NCBI GenBank assembly: GCA_018340375.1
Contig: JAFFJZ010000017.1
Coordinates: 3,710,001 to 3,774,000, forward strand
Origin: Gonatopus flavifemur
Lineage: Eukaryota > Arthropoda > Insecta > Hymenoptera > Dryinidae
Direction of reading: 5' to 3'
Length of the DNA stretch: 64,000 nt
Part shown: positions 9,969-23,300 of the stretch, piece after piece
How positions within the stretch are numbered: the stretch's first letter is position 1
Layout of the letters: each line of letters begins with the position of its first letter
Translations under genes and position numbers: made by a program
Notes under the pieces: model-generated
What the model saw: the letters and a program-made list of their open reading frames with translations, nothing else
The model's database searches: none
What the model was told of the DNA's origin: nothing

Positions 9969-11617
9969 GATATAGCGATAAAGAATTCTTCAGTCTATAA
10001 AATAATAAGACTTTGAATCTTCTCAATTCTTGAAAAAAACAAAAACAGCACATTGAAAAGCCAACGCCAAGAAATGGTTTCTTAAAAGTCTTTTCCAGTG
10101 ACTCATTTCCAATCTTGTTTCGTGACTGAAATTTTCATTGCCACGATTTTGGAAGAGAATTATTTTTGTCTTACAAACAATGAAAGACATATGATGTTCA
10201 CGTATGAAAACACAAAGATGTGAATAGTGATGAATTGAGGAGAAATAATAAATACACGTGACGTATCTAATCCCATAATTCGAACAGATATTAAAAGTGA
10301 AATGTATAGAATTTGAATTCTGGATATTTTCTAAAGGTGATTGGTTATTCACCTTGAAGCAAAGAATGAAAGGAATTTCAATGGCGTTCATATTTATATA
10401 CTAATATTTATATAACAGAGTGATTTTTGAACAAATTAATATGCTAATTCGCTGTGATATGTATTCGTCGTAAAAGATGATCCGAGACTAGACCTTTTGT
10501 ATTTTTGGTCTCATACTTTCCGACACAACACGTACAAGAGTTCGGAAAAAGTTGATTATAAATTTTTGAGCATTCTTTTTGAACTTTCGTGTTGTATGGA
10601 TTTTCATGATGAAAATATGTATAAAATAACATCGACCTATTTTTCTCCTTTTACACAGAGTGACAAAGGGAAAAGTTTACCAAATACCAAAACTGAGTTC
10701 AGTGAGGAATTGGGTCGTCGTATCGACAATATGTTCATGCAATTGGATATATATTCGATTAACGTATGGTTCACAAGCAGGATATGTTAATACTTTCACT
10801 GCGGAGTACAGGTTTATATTCTACAGTATGTCATATTTGTGAATTATCGCTTTAATAGGCTGATTTGAATTTTTTTACCATGCGCGAAAATGAGAAATTA
10901 CATCATTCTCAATCATTATCGACAAAGAAAAGAATTTTTTGTTGTTTCATGGTAACATATGCAAGTTAACACTTATCGGGACACGTGAATTATTATTTCC
11001 CTCGTCTAAATTCAAAACCATTGACCTAAATTCAAATTAGACCATAACATTTTACATATTGTTGGACAAAATACGAGTTCTCGAATCGTTAAAAAATGTA
11101 CAGTTTCGATAATTAAGCGTTGAACTAGATAAACTAGTCTTTGTGCCAGTTACTGAGCTTAGGATATGAACCATATACATTCCATCTCTGAATTTTTTAA
11201 CATCTTTTATGGTCATGGACAAAGAATATTTGATACGACTTACATCATTTGTGCAATGTACAAAAATGATTAGACATAATGATTCATTCTCGCACAGTTT
11301 AAATACAATTGAATAAAATTTAGAACACGAGAGATGTTCCTCTTGTAACATTGAAAGGTTTTTGACCTGATGATTAATTAATGATTTCAATCCTCCTCAC
11401 GCACTCCTCCTCTCTTACGTGAATAAAAAAGTATCTGCCAAAGAAAGGAGGAACAAATCGAGTGGAGGACGCAGAAAAAGAATAATCGATATCGAATATG
11501 TTTGTATGATAATGTGGATTTTGTTTGATCGAGATAGATTGGTGTGAAATTTTATTTCGATGAAAAATATAGCGCACGATTGATTGCTAAAAAATTCAAT
11601 TACATGATTTCGAAGGC
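9969..11617. other. No gene seen
   Basis: About 1.6 kb of AT-rich sequence. The longest open frame (10023-10391, minus) has no recognisable motif and AT-driven composition. No obvious inverted or tandem structure was found. Confidence 0.4.
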
Positions 11618-11619
11618 AT

Positions 11620-14469
11620 CCCTGGTCAAAAAAACTAAACAAACCTAAACAAAAAATTTTGTTTATGACTACTTCCGACGTTCTAGGTGTTTTTGTCTCG
11701 GAAATTTCATAACTAAAACTAAACCTTTGATTTAGGAGTTACTTCCGGATAAAGGCAATCAACGGCTTTCCGATTGTTTCAGTATTTCATTGATCAATTC
11801 AATTAGGTGCATTTCAAGTTTTGATGAAACAAATTTTTTCCGCTCACTTCCACAATTGAGGAACTGGATTTTTTAAGTTTCGTTCCGCATTTGGAAGAAT
11901 AATTTATTTGAAATTCAACATCGGATTCACCAATAACTGGAGCAAAAATAAAAATGAAAATTAATTCAAACACTCGATACATTCTGTGAATTTGTGGACA
12001 CCCAAATTGTTGCATTCCACTTGGAAATGAGGATAAATTCATTCCTACCTAAAGGGGATTTGAACTCTTACCGAACCTATCTATCTATAAGACCTACCTA
12101 CTTAACCTCTAAGCTATCCTAACACGCTGCTCCAAGGGCAAATATTGTCTCAGATATTGTACAGCTGATCGGAAGTTTGATCACGCATTCGTCATTCTGT
12201 TTCGGTTCATTTCCGTGTAGATGCAAGAAAACTGTTTCCATGCATTTCCGATTTATTTCCGCACGAATATACTCGGGAGTAGTTTATTGACCGCGTAAAT
12301 GACCTCCAATTACTTGGGTACATCTTAGGTACCAATTTGTTTAGGTTTACTTATCAAAAATCGGGAATGGAATTTTGAGAAATGTTTACGGTGTCATATG
12401 ACCTGATCAACTTCCGCGCACTTCCGTTCAGACCTAAACACACAGTTTCCATGTATTTCCGATCTATTTCCGCACAAATATACTTGGAGGTACTTATGTT
12501 TACTGACCGCGTGGATGATTTCTTATTACTTAGATACATCTTAGGTTCCAATCTGTTTAGGTGTACTTATGAAAAATCGGAAATGAAATTTTGAAAAGTG
12601 TTTACGCATACTGTGAATTAATTCACTTCCGCGACTTTACGCTGAGACCTAAAGAGAATACTTCGGTTTACTGATGCTTTGTTTCCGGCTCGATGAACTT
12701 GGAAGAAGTTATGAATAATATGCACATACTGTTTTTCTATTACTTGGGAGTATTTGAGGTTCTAATCTACTCCCGTTCACTTATGAAAAATCAGAAATGA
12801 AAGTTTGAAAAGTGTTTACGTATACTGTGAATGAATTCACTTCCGCGACTTTACGCTGAGACCTAAAGAGAATACTTCGGTTTATTTATGCTTTGTTTCC
12901 GCACCGATGAACTTGGGAGGAGTTATGAATAATATGCATATAATGTCTTCCTATTACTTGGGAACATTTTAGGTTCCAATCTGCTTTCGTTCACTTGTGA
13001 AAAATCAGAAATGAAATTTTGAATAGTGTTTACGCGGTGTTTTGAATGGTGTTTAGCGAGCGGGAGAAATTTGTTTCATCAAAACTTGAAATGCACCTAA
13101 GTGAATTGATCAATGAAATACTGAAACAATCGGAAAACCGTTGATTGCCTTCATCCGGAAGTAACTCCTAAATCAAAGGTTTAGTTTTAGTTATGAAATT
13201 TCCGAGATAAAAACACCTAGTAAGTCGGAAGTAGCCGTAAAAAAATTTTTTTGTTTAGATTTGTTTAGTCTTTTTGACCAGGGATCAGGTCACATGACAC
13301 CGTTAACATTTGTCAAAATTTTCTTTCCGATTTTTCATGAGTACACCTGAACAGATTGGAACCTAAGATACAACTAAGTAATTAGAAGCCATCTACGCGG
13401 TCAGTAAACTTAACTACGCCCAAATATATCCGTGCGAAAATAAATCAGAAATGCATGGAAACAGTTTTCTTGCACCTACGCGGAAATGAACGGAACCATA
13501 GTTTAGTGCAAGTCATACGTAAGTAAACCTAAACTCTCTACGTGTGGGTTGCGGAAATTATCATGTGGAAGAAAATCCCAAGTAGAAACTCCCTACATGT
13601 GTAAAATCTTCGTTCCGAAGTACTCGGAAGAGATCCTAAGTGATTTCCGACTCACTAGGAGTTTTTGTCTCGGAAATTTCATAACTAAAACTGAACCTTC
13701 GATTCGGGAGTTACTTCTGGATAAAGGCAGTCAACGGTTTTCCGATTGTTTCAGTATTTCATTGATCAATTCACTTAGGTGCATTTCAAGTTTTGATGAA
13801 ACAAATTTCTCCCGCTCGCTAAACACTATTCAAAACACCGTGTAAACACTATTCAAAATTTCATTTCCGATTTTTTACAAGTGAACGGAAGCAGATGGGA
13901 ACCTAAATTGTTCCCGAGTAATAGGAAGACATTATATGCATTTTATTCATAACTCCTCCCAAGTTCATCAGTGCGGAAACAAAGCATAAATAAACCGAAG
14001 TATCCTCTTTAGGTCTCAGCGTAAAGTCGCGGAAGTGAATTAATTTACAGTATACATAAACACTTTTCAAAATTTCATTTCCGATTTTTCATAAGTGAAC
14101 GGAAGCAGATTGGAACCTAAAATGTTTCCAAGTGATAGGAAGACATTATGTGCACAGCATTCATAACCGTTCCTAAACTTATTGGTTCGCAAATAGAGTG
14201 AAAGTGTACGGAAACAGTTTTTTTTACTTCCACACGGAAATAAACGGAATCACAGTATAGTCCAAATAATACCTAAGTAAACCTAAACTGCCTACGTGTG
14301 TAGTGCGGAAGCCGGCGGAATCAACTGTGAGTCGGAAAAGAATCCTAAGTGATTGGAAACTCTCTACTTGTGTCAAATCTCGGTTCCTAAGTAGTCTAAA
14401 CAGATCCTAAATAATTTGAAAACGTTTACTTCAAAAATGCTTAGGTTTCTTTAGCTTTTTTAACCAGGG
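11620..14469. mobile_element. Large fold-back element (CCCTGGT type), AT duplication
   Basis: Ends CCCTGGTCAAAAAAACTAAA and TTTAGCTTTTTTAACCAGGG, each flanked by AT. The inside is a 2-kb near-palindrome with its axis near 13470: the block at about 12960-13230 returns inverted at 13655-13920, and that at 12600-12680 returns at 13980-14060. One arm also contains direct repeats of about 220-240 bp (GCGACTTTACGCTGAGACC). A further inverted copy of the arm lies at 11660-11850. CTTCCG/CGGAAG words are unusually frequent. No transposase gene, so it must be mobilised in trans. Confidence 0.8.
12010..12135 (-). repeat. tRNA-derived SINE-like copy
   Basis: On the minus strand GGATAGCTTAGAGGTTAAG (A-box-like) is followed by AGAGTTCAAATCCCC (B-box-like). 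The same family occurs at 61190-61310 in plus orientation. It lies inside the fold-back element, so it inserted there. Confidence 0.65.
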
Positions 14470-16276
14470 ATTCGAATGGATTTTCGAGTTATCCTTCGAT
14501 AATGAAGAAACTTGTTTCAGAAGATCAGAGAATTTTCGTGAAAACTGTTTTTTGTATTCTATATTTTTGATATAAATTATGTATGGAGGAAAATTCAATT
14601 ACAAACGTTATTAGATCACAATTCAATTGGAAAATGAGTTTATAAAAAAGCAATTTGGAAATAGTAGGGTTTGTTTTTTTCACAGAATTGAATATTTCTC
14701 CGAATTTTATTTTCCTCTCTGCATCAAATCTAAAGGGTAATGGTTGAAAAGTTTTATCCATTTCACTAGTCTGTCATTCCAGACTGAAATATTCTATTAT
14801 CAAGTTTTACCTTACACGGGAAGTATGATCAATATTCGCAGTAGTATAAAACATCTTGTGTATAGAATGCTTCTACGCAAATATTTGAAAACGAATCCTT
14901 TTTTTACGAAAATGTTTTCATATTCTACTCAAAAGTTTATACAACATATCAAGGCTGTGTATCACTCGAAATGAAGTATTAATGACAAATGTACGACTAC
15001 GGATGACTTTTAGAATTATTTATTTCATTGTACTGTATGAAAAGACGCGATACGTGTCTCCCATCCGGAAATATCAATTGAAATTAGAGTCTATTCATAT
15101 TTTCAAAACGTGTGACATTGAAAAATACGTTGTTCATCGGAAATTTGAAATGAAAAAAAAAATTCAATATGAGTCTTATGAATTTCTTTATCATGTTATT
15201 TAAAAAATCAATTTGAAATACAATTCTCTTTCAAGATATGGAATAATTAATTCCGCAATTCGTGGTGGAAGATTAATATTTGCAAATTAATTTCGGAGTA
15301 AAATGTTTGTAGAATATATTTCCTCATTCCAATGTCAATACAGATTTTGTAATTCCCTCAACAATGATATGGTTCAAGGATTCACACAGGATGATTGAAT
15401 TTTGGCCAAATAAATGCAGAGAGAAAATCTTGCTGAAATATCAAATTCCAAAACTTTGCTTCTCCAATATGACAAAGCTTTTTGATGGATCAGCAAAAAT
15501 GTTTGCTTTGACAGTGAAAATTTTGCTTTTTCAACAAGCATTTGATGATTCAGCGATTCATCTTTGTGGATATACAGATTGCTAGGAAATTTGCTGAGTG
15601 ACTGTAACAGCAGACGTTTTTTTAATTCAGCAGAGAAAATTGTTCAAAAATGCCATTCCAGTAAGAATTTTTTTCTGCGTGTAACTTGTGAAAATGAAAT
15701 TGGAAAAAAGTTTTTCTTGGAGAGAAAGGAGCAGATTTCGAATCGGCTGTCTAAGAATTCAATGATTTTGAATGAGTTTGAACCATTATTGATCAAAGAT
15801 TTGTACCATCAATCAATTTGAATAACTTTTTTTTATATGAAGTAATGTATGATGTTTTATTCTTTTCGCAAACCATGAATGAAAATGGATGAATGAAATA
15901 ATACGAGCATGGATGCTTGACCGAATCAAGAATCTAAATGTTTATTCTTCCCATACTGTAGACTCAACGATCATGATAAAAGCTACCAGTTTAAAGCCTT
16001 CTCCGTAAGGCATTCCTCAACGAGGTGTATGGCCTATTGCAACAACCAGTCTTCGTGTCTACCCACAAATGTATCTATTATACATTTATAAATACACACG
16101 AATATTTCTTCGCACTCGTAAAAAGGTGAAAATGTGTACTGAATAATTTTTCTGACTGACAAAACATTTTGAAACTAGAATATCTTGAGAATCTCCTCAA
16201 ATTCGGTTTCTTCTTTGTCACAAGTACATTTGTCACATACGAGTGCTCCGATATATGAAGGAGTACAATAAATATA
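14470..16276. other. No gene seen
   Basis: AT-rich sequence. Open frames up to 85 codons lack motifs. A short T-rich segment at 15440-15560 repeats the word TTTTGCTTT but has no clear period. Confidence 0.4.
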
Positions 16277-16484
16277 CACTGAAAAAAATACTCCGGTTAA
16301 TATATGGACAGCAAGAATTACTGCCATTTTAACCGGAATTCTAGTTAAATGAATCAAGTCTCCGGCAAATTTAACGAGGGTTCCGGTAAATTTAACAAGA
16401 ATTCCAGTGAAAGTCACAGATATTCCTTGCTGTCCATATAGTAACCGGAATTCTGGTAAAATTAACAGTTCATTTTTTTCCGTG
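16277..16484. mobile_element. TA-flanked MITE with CACTGAAAAAA ends
   Basis: Starts CACTGAAAAAAATACTCCGG and ends TTTTTTTCCGTG, with TA on each side. Inner arms TATGGACAGCAAG and CTTGCTGTCCATA are inverted. Repeated ACCGGAATTC/TTCCGGTAA words fill the centre. A TA duplication fits Tc1/mariner-type mobilisation. Confidence 0.75.
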
Positions 16485-17273
16485 TAGATTCAAATATACA
16501 TCCTTAATAGAAATCATTTTGGGCCTTCCTTCGCCCTTTACCTGGCGCTATCGGAGCAGACTAGGCGTATCCCTGGGCCAGTAAACTGCCTAATGTGATT
16601 TCTACCGGGGATGCAATTATTTTACGAATATTTGAAGTGAATTGAATCGAGAAATTGTTGTTCGAGTTGCAAAAAACAACAACTGAGTTCATATTCTTAA
16701 TATTATAGGTAAAGGGATTACGAGGAGTTAAATACAAAACTTATAAAAAGTTCATTAAATATTTTAGAATCCTTGAAAAAGATGACTGAACTGTGGACTG
16801 TAACAGCGATTATGATGAAAAATTCATTATTCATGGAAGATTATTTTGAAGCAATTGATTTTAACTTTGCATGACAAGATGTCGAACTATATAGATCAGA
16901 GTTTCCAACAATACCGAAATATCGAAAACACGATGAATATTTATACAACATTGAAGAGTTTCAAGCTTTGATTGTTATCTTAAACTAGGTGAATGGATGA
17001 ATAATGCTAAAGGGATTTCAGAATTTGATGAATATTCAAGGAAAAATCAATCTGAAGTTTACGTAATGAGTTTCAATTGCCACTTAACGTAACATAATCT
17101 TTTATATCTTTCTAAAGAATTGTGTAAATGCTGCAAGATATGTAAAACCTTCTTTTAAAAGACAAAACAATATTTTCAATAATCATTGCTTGTAATGACA
17201 GAAATTTCGTGGTAATACTACATGTTTGACGTCAAGGATTTTATGCAATAAAATACATTGTGTTAATTTCGAA
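16485..17273. other. No gene seen
   Basis: Mostly AT-rich; a GC-richer patch at about 16525-16610 is bordered by TAGAAATCA and TGATTTCTA, so it may be a small inverted-repeat insertion. Nothing else recognised. Confidence 0.35.
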
Positions 17274-17277
17274 TTAA

Positions 17278-20200
17278 CCCATTAATGCCCAGGCGAAACT
17301 GCTGGGCCTACGGGGAAAGTAACTAATGGAAATAGGATATCTGGGTGGAGGATGAACATCCACGGGGAAAAAAATTTTTACAATTTGTTTAAACAATTAT
17401 TGTTTGAACAATTTGTTGAAAATATCAATTCAAGTGGATGAAAACCCCGGCATCGTGTTGTACGAAAAATTTCATATGAGAATGGTTTGGAAAGTTTTCA
17501 ACCATCGCATTGGTTTGTAAATAACAATTATAAACAATTTCGAATACTCCATACCCGTTCGTGCCCACGGTGAAACTGCTGGACCTACGGGAAAAGTAAC
17601 TATTGGGAATAGGATATCTGGGTGGAGGATGAACATCCACGGAGAAAAAAAATTTTTACAATTTGTTTAAACAATTATTGTTTAAACAATTTGTTGGAAA
17701 TATCAATTCAAGTGGATGAAAACCCCGGGGTCGAGTTCTACGGAAAATTTCATATGAGAATAGGTGGTTTGGAGAGTTTTCAACCATCGCATTGGTTTGG
17801 AAATAACAATTATAAACAATTTCGAATACTCCATACCCGTTCGTGCCCACGGTGAAACTGCTGGACCTACGGGAAAAGTAAATATTGGGAATAGGATATC
17901 TGGGTGGAGGATGAACATCCACGGAGAAAAAAATTTCTACAATTTGTTTAAACAATTATTGTTTAAACAATTTGTTGGAAATATCAATTCGAGTGGATGA
18001 AAACCCCGGGATCGTGTTCTACGGGGAATTTCGTATAAGAATAGGTGGTTTGGGAAGTTTTCAACCATCGCATTGGTTTGTAAATAACAATTATAAACAA
18101 TTTCGAATACTCCATACCCGTTCGTGCCCACGGTGAAACTGCTGGCCCTACAGGAAAAGTGACTATTGGGTATAGGATATCTGGGTGAAGGATGAACATT
18201 CACGGAGGAAAAAAATTCTTACAATTTGTTTAAACAATTATTGTTTAAACACCTTGTTGAAAATATGAATTCACGTGGATGAAAACCCCAGGATCGTGTT
18301 CTACGGAAAATTTCATTTAAGAATAGGTGGTTTGGAAAGTTTTCAACCATCGCATTTGTTTGTAAATAACAATGATAAACAATTTCGAATACTCCATACC
18401 CGTTCGTGCCCACGGTGAAACTGCCGGGCCTATGGGGAAAGTGACTATTGGGAATAGGATATCTGGGTGAAGGATGAACATCCACGGAGAAAAAAAATGT
18501 TCACAAATTGTTTGAACAATAATTGTTTAAACAAATTGCAAAAATTTTTTTTCAGCGGATGTTCATCCTCCACCCAGATATCCTATTTCCGATAGTTACT
18601 TTTCCCGTAGGCCCAGCAGTTTCACCGTGGGCACCAACGGGTATGGAGTATTCGAAATTGTTTATAATTTTCATTTACAAACAAATGCGGTGGTTGAAAA
18701 CTTTCCAAACCACTTATTCTTATATGAAATTTTCCGTAGAACCCGATCCCGGGGTTTTCATCCACGTGAATTAATATTTTCAACAAATTGTTCAAACAAA
18801 TTGTAAAATTTTTTTTTCTCCGTGGATGTTCACCCTCGACCCAGATATCCTATGTCCAATAGTTGCTTTTCCCGTAGGCCCAGCAGTTTCACCTTGGGCA
18901 CGAACGGGTATGGAGTATTCAAAATTGTTTATAATTTTTATTTACAAACAAATGCGATGGTTGAAAACTTTCCAAACCACCTATTCTCATATGAAATTTC
19001 CCGTAGAACACGATCCAGGGGTTTTCATCCACGTGAATTGATATTCTCAACAAATTGTTCGAACAACAATTGTTTAAACAAGTTGTAAAAATTTTTTTTC
19101 TCCGTGGGGATGTTCATCCTCCACCCAGATATCCTATTTCCAATAGTCGCTTTCCCCGTAGGCCCAGCAGTTTCACCTTGCGCACGACCGGGTATGGAGT
19201 ATTCGAAATTGTTTACAATTTTTATTTACAAACAAATCTGATGGTTGAAAACTTTCCAAACCACCTATTCTTATATGAAATTTCCCGTAGAACACGATCC
19301 TGGGGTTTTCATCCACGTGAATTCATATTTTCAACAAGGTGTTCAAACAATAATTGTTTAAACAAATTGTAAGAATTTTTTTCCTCCGTGGATGTTCATC
19401 CTTCACCCAGATATCCTATTCCCAATAGTCACTTTGCCCGTAGGCCCAGCAGTTTCACCGTGGGCACGAACGGGTATGAAGTATTCGAAATTGTTTATAA
19501 TTGTTATTTACAAACCAATGCGATGGTTGAAAACTTTCCAAACCACCTATTCTCATATGAAATTTCCCGTAGAACACGATCCTGGGGTTTTCATCCACGT
19601 GAATTCATATTTTCAACAAGGTGTTCAAACAATAATTGTTTAAACAAATTGTAAGAATTTTTTTCCTCCGTGGATGTTCATCCTTCACCCAGATATCCTA
19701 TTCCCAATAGTCACTTTGCCCGTAGGCCCAGCAGTTTCACCGTGGGCACGAACGGGTATGAAGTATTCGAAATTGTTTATAATTGTTATTTACAAACCAA
19801 TGCGATGGTTGAAAACTTTCCAAACCACCTATTCTCATATGAAATTTCCCGTAGAACACGATCCTGGGGTTTTCATCCACGTGAATTCATATTTTCAACA
19901 AGGTGTTCAAACAATAATTGTTTAAACAAATTGTAAGAATTTTTTTCCTCCGTGGATGTTCATCCTTCACCCAGATATCCTATTCCCAATAGTCACTTTT
20001 CCCGTAGGCCCAGCAGTTTCACCGTGGGCACGAACGGGTATGAAGTATTCGAAATTGTTTATAATTGTTATTTACAAACCAATGCGATGGTTGAAAACTT
20101 TCCAAACCACCTATTCTCATATGAAATTTCCCGTAGAACACGATCCCGGGGTTTTCATCCACGTGAATTGACATTTTCAACAAATTGTTCAAACAATAAT

Positions 20201-20319
20201 TGTTTAAACAAATTGTAAAAATTTTTTTCCCCGTGGATGTTCATCCTCCACCCAGATATCCTATTTCCATTAGTTACTTTCCCCGTAGACCCAGCAGTTT
20301 CGCCATGGGCATTAATGGG
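17278..20319. mobile_element. piggyBac-like element filled with opposing 282-bp satellite arrays
   Basis: Flanked by TTAA on both sides (17274-17277, 20320-20323), with ends CCCATTAATGCCCA and complement, as in piggyBac-type termini. The inside is a tandem repeat of about 282 bp. The marker GAAACTGCTGG occurs in one orientation near 17295, 17574, 17855, 18136 and 18418, and its complement near 18615, 18881, 19162, 19446, 19728, 20010 and 20291. The polarity switches near 18520. The copies starting at 19388, 19670 and 19952 are exactly 282 bp apart and nearly identical, indicating recent amplification. The outermost units at both ends share variants (GTAACTAATGGAAATAGG) absent from inner units. 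No transposase is present. Confidence 0.82.
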
Positions 20320-20323
20320 TTAA

Positions 20324-21158
20324 TACATATCTCAAGTACGTGTATTGAAAATTTCCGATGCTGAAGGAAAATATACTATGGTTTTGTTTTTATCTACACT
20401 GTAAGGAATTCTTACGGTGACTTTACCAAGATGTCAGTGGCGACAGCATTCACCCCCACAGTATCGATAAAATTACATGGTATGTATGATGTAAAATTAC
20501 TTAGACTATGATGATTTCACCACCTGTAAATTTACATTGACTGTATTGGTAAATTGTGTTTCCACCTACATGTTTGTGCAAAATTACATCTACCTGTTTG
20601 ATACAAAAACACAGAGAGAAAAAAAATTATTTTCACATCAAGCTGATGTTTCACATTAATGCCTGGGAAACATTTCTCCAACAGGTATCGAACCCCAGTC
20701 AGAGACCTACACTGTTAGAAGAGTCTGTTTGGAATTTAATATAAAAAGTTTGGAAGCAATTAACACACACAATTGTGTATCAATTTTTAAACATTTTTGT
20801 ATCCCCAAAATAATAGACAGAATTTTTAAATTCAAGCCACAACATTATAAAAATCGATGTGAAAAAATGCATGAATTTTCAACACTATATTACTTAATTC
20901 CCAAAATTCCTCCCAAATGTTTCATCATGTTTTGTTACAAAATTAATACAAAAAATTCTGAAAATGAAAATACATATATCCTTGGTAGACATTTTCTCTA
21001 GTTAATCATAAGACACTTACGAGTTTGCCCGTTCAACTTGTGAGGGACTAGTGAGGAATATTCACGAGTAGCTAGTGAGGAATGTAACGCTCTAACTCAT
21101 CAGATACTAGTTAGAAAAACTGACCAGTTGCTCACTAGTATTTCACAAGGCACTTGTT
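20324..21158. other. No gene; one tRNA-like B-box
   Basis: The minus strand near 20683-20735 carries GGGGTTCGATACC with an upstream tRNA-like stretch, possibly a SINE fragment. At 21010-21160 the words CACTAGT and ACTAGTGAGG alternate in both orientations. No coding signal. Confidence 0.35.
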
Positions 21159-22350
21159 CCCACACAGCACGCAGTTCTTGAAGATATCTAAAAGAATACT
21201 CAATTGAGAGATCTTCAAGAACGTTCTTGAAGAGTTCTTAAAGATATCTCTCAGAAGTGTTGGAAAGACATTTTGTGAAAGATTTCTAAAAGATGTCTCG
21301 ATTCAAGACATCTCCAAGACGACCATGCGAGATATCTTAAAGATATCTTCAAGAGGCGTTTGAAAGATATTTTCCTGGAAGACTTTAACAAAATATGTTT
21401 CAGAAGATAGATTGTCGGCAGGTTTAGGTTATAAATACCTGATCATATGATTTGACATGAATAACACTCGGAATGTGCCTTGAATTATAATCGAATTACA
21501 CATGTGATAAATTCGGTCACAAATCGAAAGCTTCAAAAATCTATAAACATGCCAAGAGATTTTAAATTGTGCGAAAATGACGATTTTGTAACCTTTTAAT
21601 ACCCGCACTGGAATTAACGAATCTTCAAGACACAAATATTTTACAAATTACTGAACTTTGTACGCTCAATTTTATGTATAGCCTTCAAGTAAATTCACAA
21701 AAATTCTCATTCATACTCATTAATAAGTTATTCTTCAATAACGTTGGGATAGAAATAATTTAGGAAGAATCTGTCGTATCCACGATCAACTTATCTGACA
21801 TTTGTTTATATAGTAACAGTTTTTTCAAAAGATCACTTCTACTCTGAAAATGTACACCACTGACACGATTCCACTGTGTTATATTGACAATCATAAGCAT
21901 CAAAACCGAACTGTCTCTATAGCTCAGGTCACTGGAGCGTAAGTACATCGTAAGATGCGCGGGTTCGATTCCCGCAACCTCAAGGATTGAGATAAAGTCG
22001 ACTTCATAGGAGTGCGAGAGCGACAAAGACAAATATGGGGGGAAAGAGGAGAAGGAAAAAGAAGAGGTGTTAGAATTTTTTTTCGTGAATAAATTCAAGC
22101 TTCTTCCAAGACATTTTTATGAATTCTGCAAGCCATCTTCAAGAAATCTTGAAGAACTCTTTTAGATTTCTCAATTTCTTCTTGAAGATATCTTGGAGAA
22201 GTCTCCGAGACATTTCTTAGAAATCCATTCATGTTGCATAAGACATCTTTTCGAATACGAAAGATATCCTTTAGAAAATTCTTCAAGACTTCTTGTACTT
22301 TTGGAAGATATCTTTAAGAATTCTAAAAGATATCTTCGTGTCTGTTTGGG
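21159..22350. mobile_element. CCC...GGG element, TT duplication, AAGATATCT-rich
   Basis: Ends CCCACACAGCACG and CGTGTCTGTTTGGG, flanked by TT on both sides. Both arms are dense in AAGATATCTT and TCTTGAAGA words in inverted arrangement. A tRNA-like SINE sits inside. Confidence 0.7.
21895..22080 (+). repeat. tRNA-like SINE inside the AAGATATCT element
   Basis: TAGCTCAGGTCACTGGAGC forms a plausible D-arm, and GCGGGTTCGATTCCCGC a perfect T-arm, but the acceptor stems do not pair and no good anticodon stem is present. A pseudo-tRNA or SINE is likely. It is followed by a purine-rich tail at 22030-22070. Confidence 0.6.
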
Positions 22351-22554
22351 TTAGTACATAAATATCAATAAAATTTCTACAAATCAATAAAAAATCAAAA
22401 AGATTTTTCACTGAATTCACTTTTATTGATTTATTCAAAGATGATAAAAAAAAACACCAACCTTCGCTTCACTATGGTGTTTGGTAGAAAGGGAATATGA
22501 CACACATTGATCATTGTGGTTTGGAATAACTTTGTTGGCAATGTTAAAAAGTTT

Positions 22555-22640
22555 TTAACCTAACGGGGAACCGAACCTGTTCTCCCTACCTACCTGCCTA
22601 ACCTTCAAAATCTAACACCTTGTCAACATAGCTATACCGC
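22555..22640 (-). repeat. tRNA-like SINE fragment
   Basis: On the minus strand GGTATAGCTATGTTGACAAGG and, 50 bases later, GGTTCGGTTCCCC resemble A and B boxes. It shares AGGTTAGGCAGGTAGGTAGG-type words with the SINEs at 12010-12135 and 61190-61310. Confidence 0.5.
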
Positions 22641-22922
22641 ACTTTGAGATTTGGAGCTTATTTAATCGATAGATTTGCTGGCAAACAGTTCCACCAGTCC
22701 CCTGGCGGTTGTACCATGAAAGTTGACCCGCTACATTTAAACTACACATTCTTTGTACTTCTACATATCGGAATCATCGCGCTGAAAAATTGTAAAAATT
22801 CATTCCCGTACAATATAAGTGATAAAATTGACAGTGCTTAGAAAAGTGATTTCAATAAACATAACATAAAGACATAACCCTACTTTTGGAATTTGTTTTT
22901 GTTTTGTATCTAATAAAACATA

Positions 22923-23300
22923 CACCGAGAGAAATTTATCATTAAAAATTACTGTTTTTCTCATGAAACGGGGGATATACTTTTTTCCTATTACAAATCA
23001 CCAGTATCTCTACGTATGAAAATAGTATGCCTTCCTTGCATAATGTCATTATAAAATAATTGAATTGTAGCAGCATTTTACATGAAACAATAAAATACGA
23101 TACCATGAACTTTTCAAACATATGGAAAGAATTATTTCAACAAAATGTGATCAATTTCTCAACGTTTGAAGTGATAACATTATAAGGATAAATGCAGTGG
23201 GATTTGAATACAGTGAGTTGTGATTTTTACTGAGAAAAATCAGTAAAATGTAGTTACAGAAAATAATTGCAGAAAAAAATTAATTTGCTTGTCTTCAATA
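22923..23300. mobile_element. TA-flanked CACCGAGAGAAA element, right end unclear
   Basis: The left end after TA reads CACCGAGAGAAATTTATC, then ATTAAAAATTACTG and GGGGATATACTT. The complement of 45780-45859 contains the same blocks in the same order, so both belong to one family. The right boundary here is a guess. Confidence 0.5.

Noticed and set aside
10023..10391. 122-codon minus-strand frame
   Set aside because: No motif; flanking sequence without splice, promoter or polyadenylation logic; consistent with a chance frame.
17425..20218. Series of 71-105-codon frames with near-identical proteins in the 282-bp repeats
   Set aside because: They occur in several frames of the same repeat unit and on whichever strand follows the array's polarity. 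The similarity comes from the DNA repeat, not from coding constraint.
17278..20319. CRISPR-like array
   Set aside because: The units are 282 bp of continuous homology with no spacers, the context is eukaryotic, and the array reverses orientation.
21919..21985. A genuine tRNA gene
   Set aside because: D- and T-arms look good, but acceptor stems do not pair and the anticodon arm is absent; SINE or pseudo-tRNA instead.
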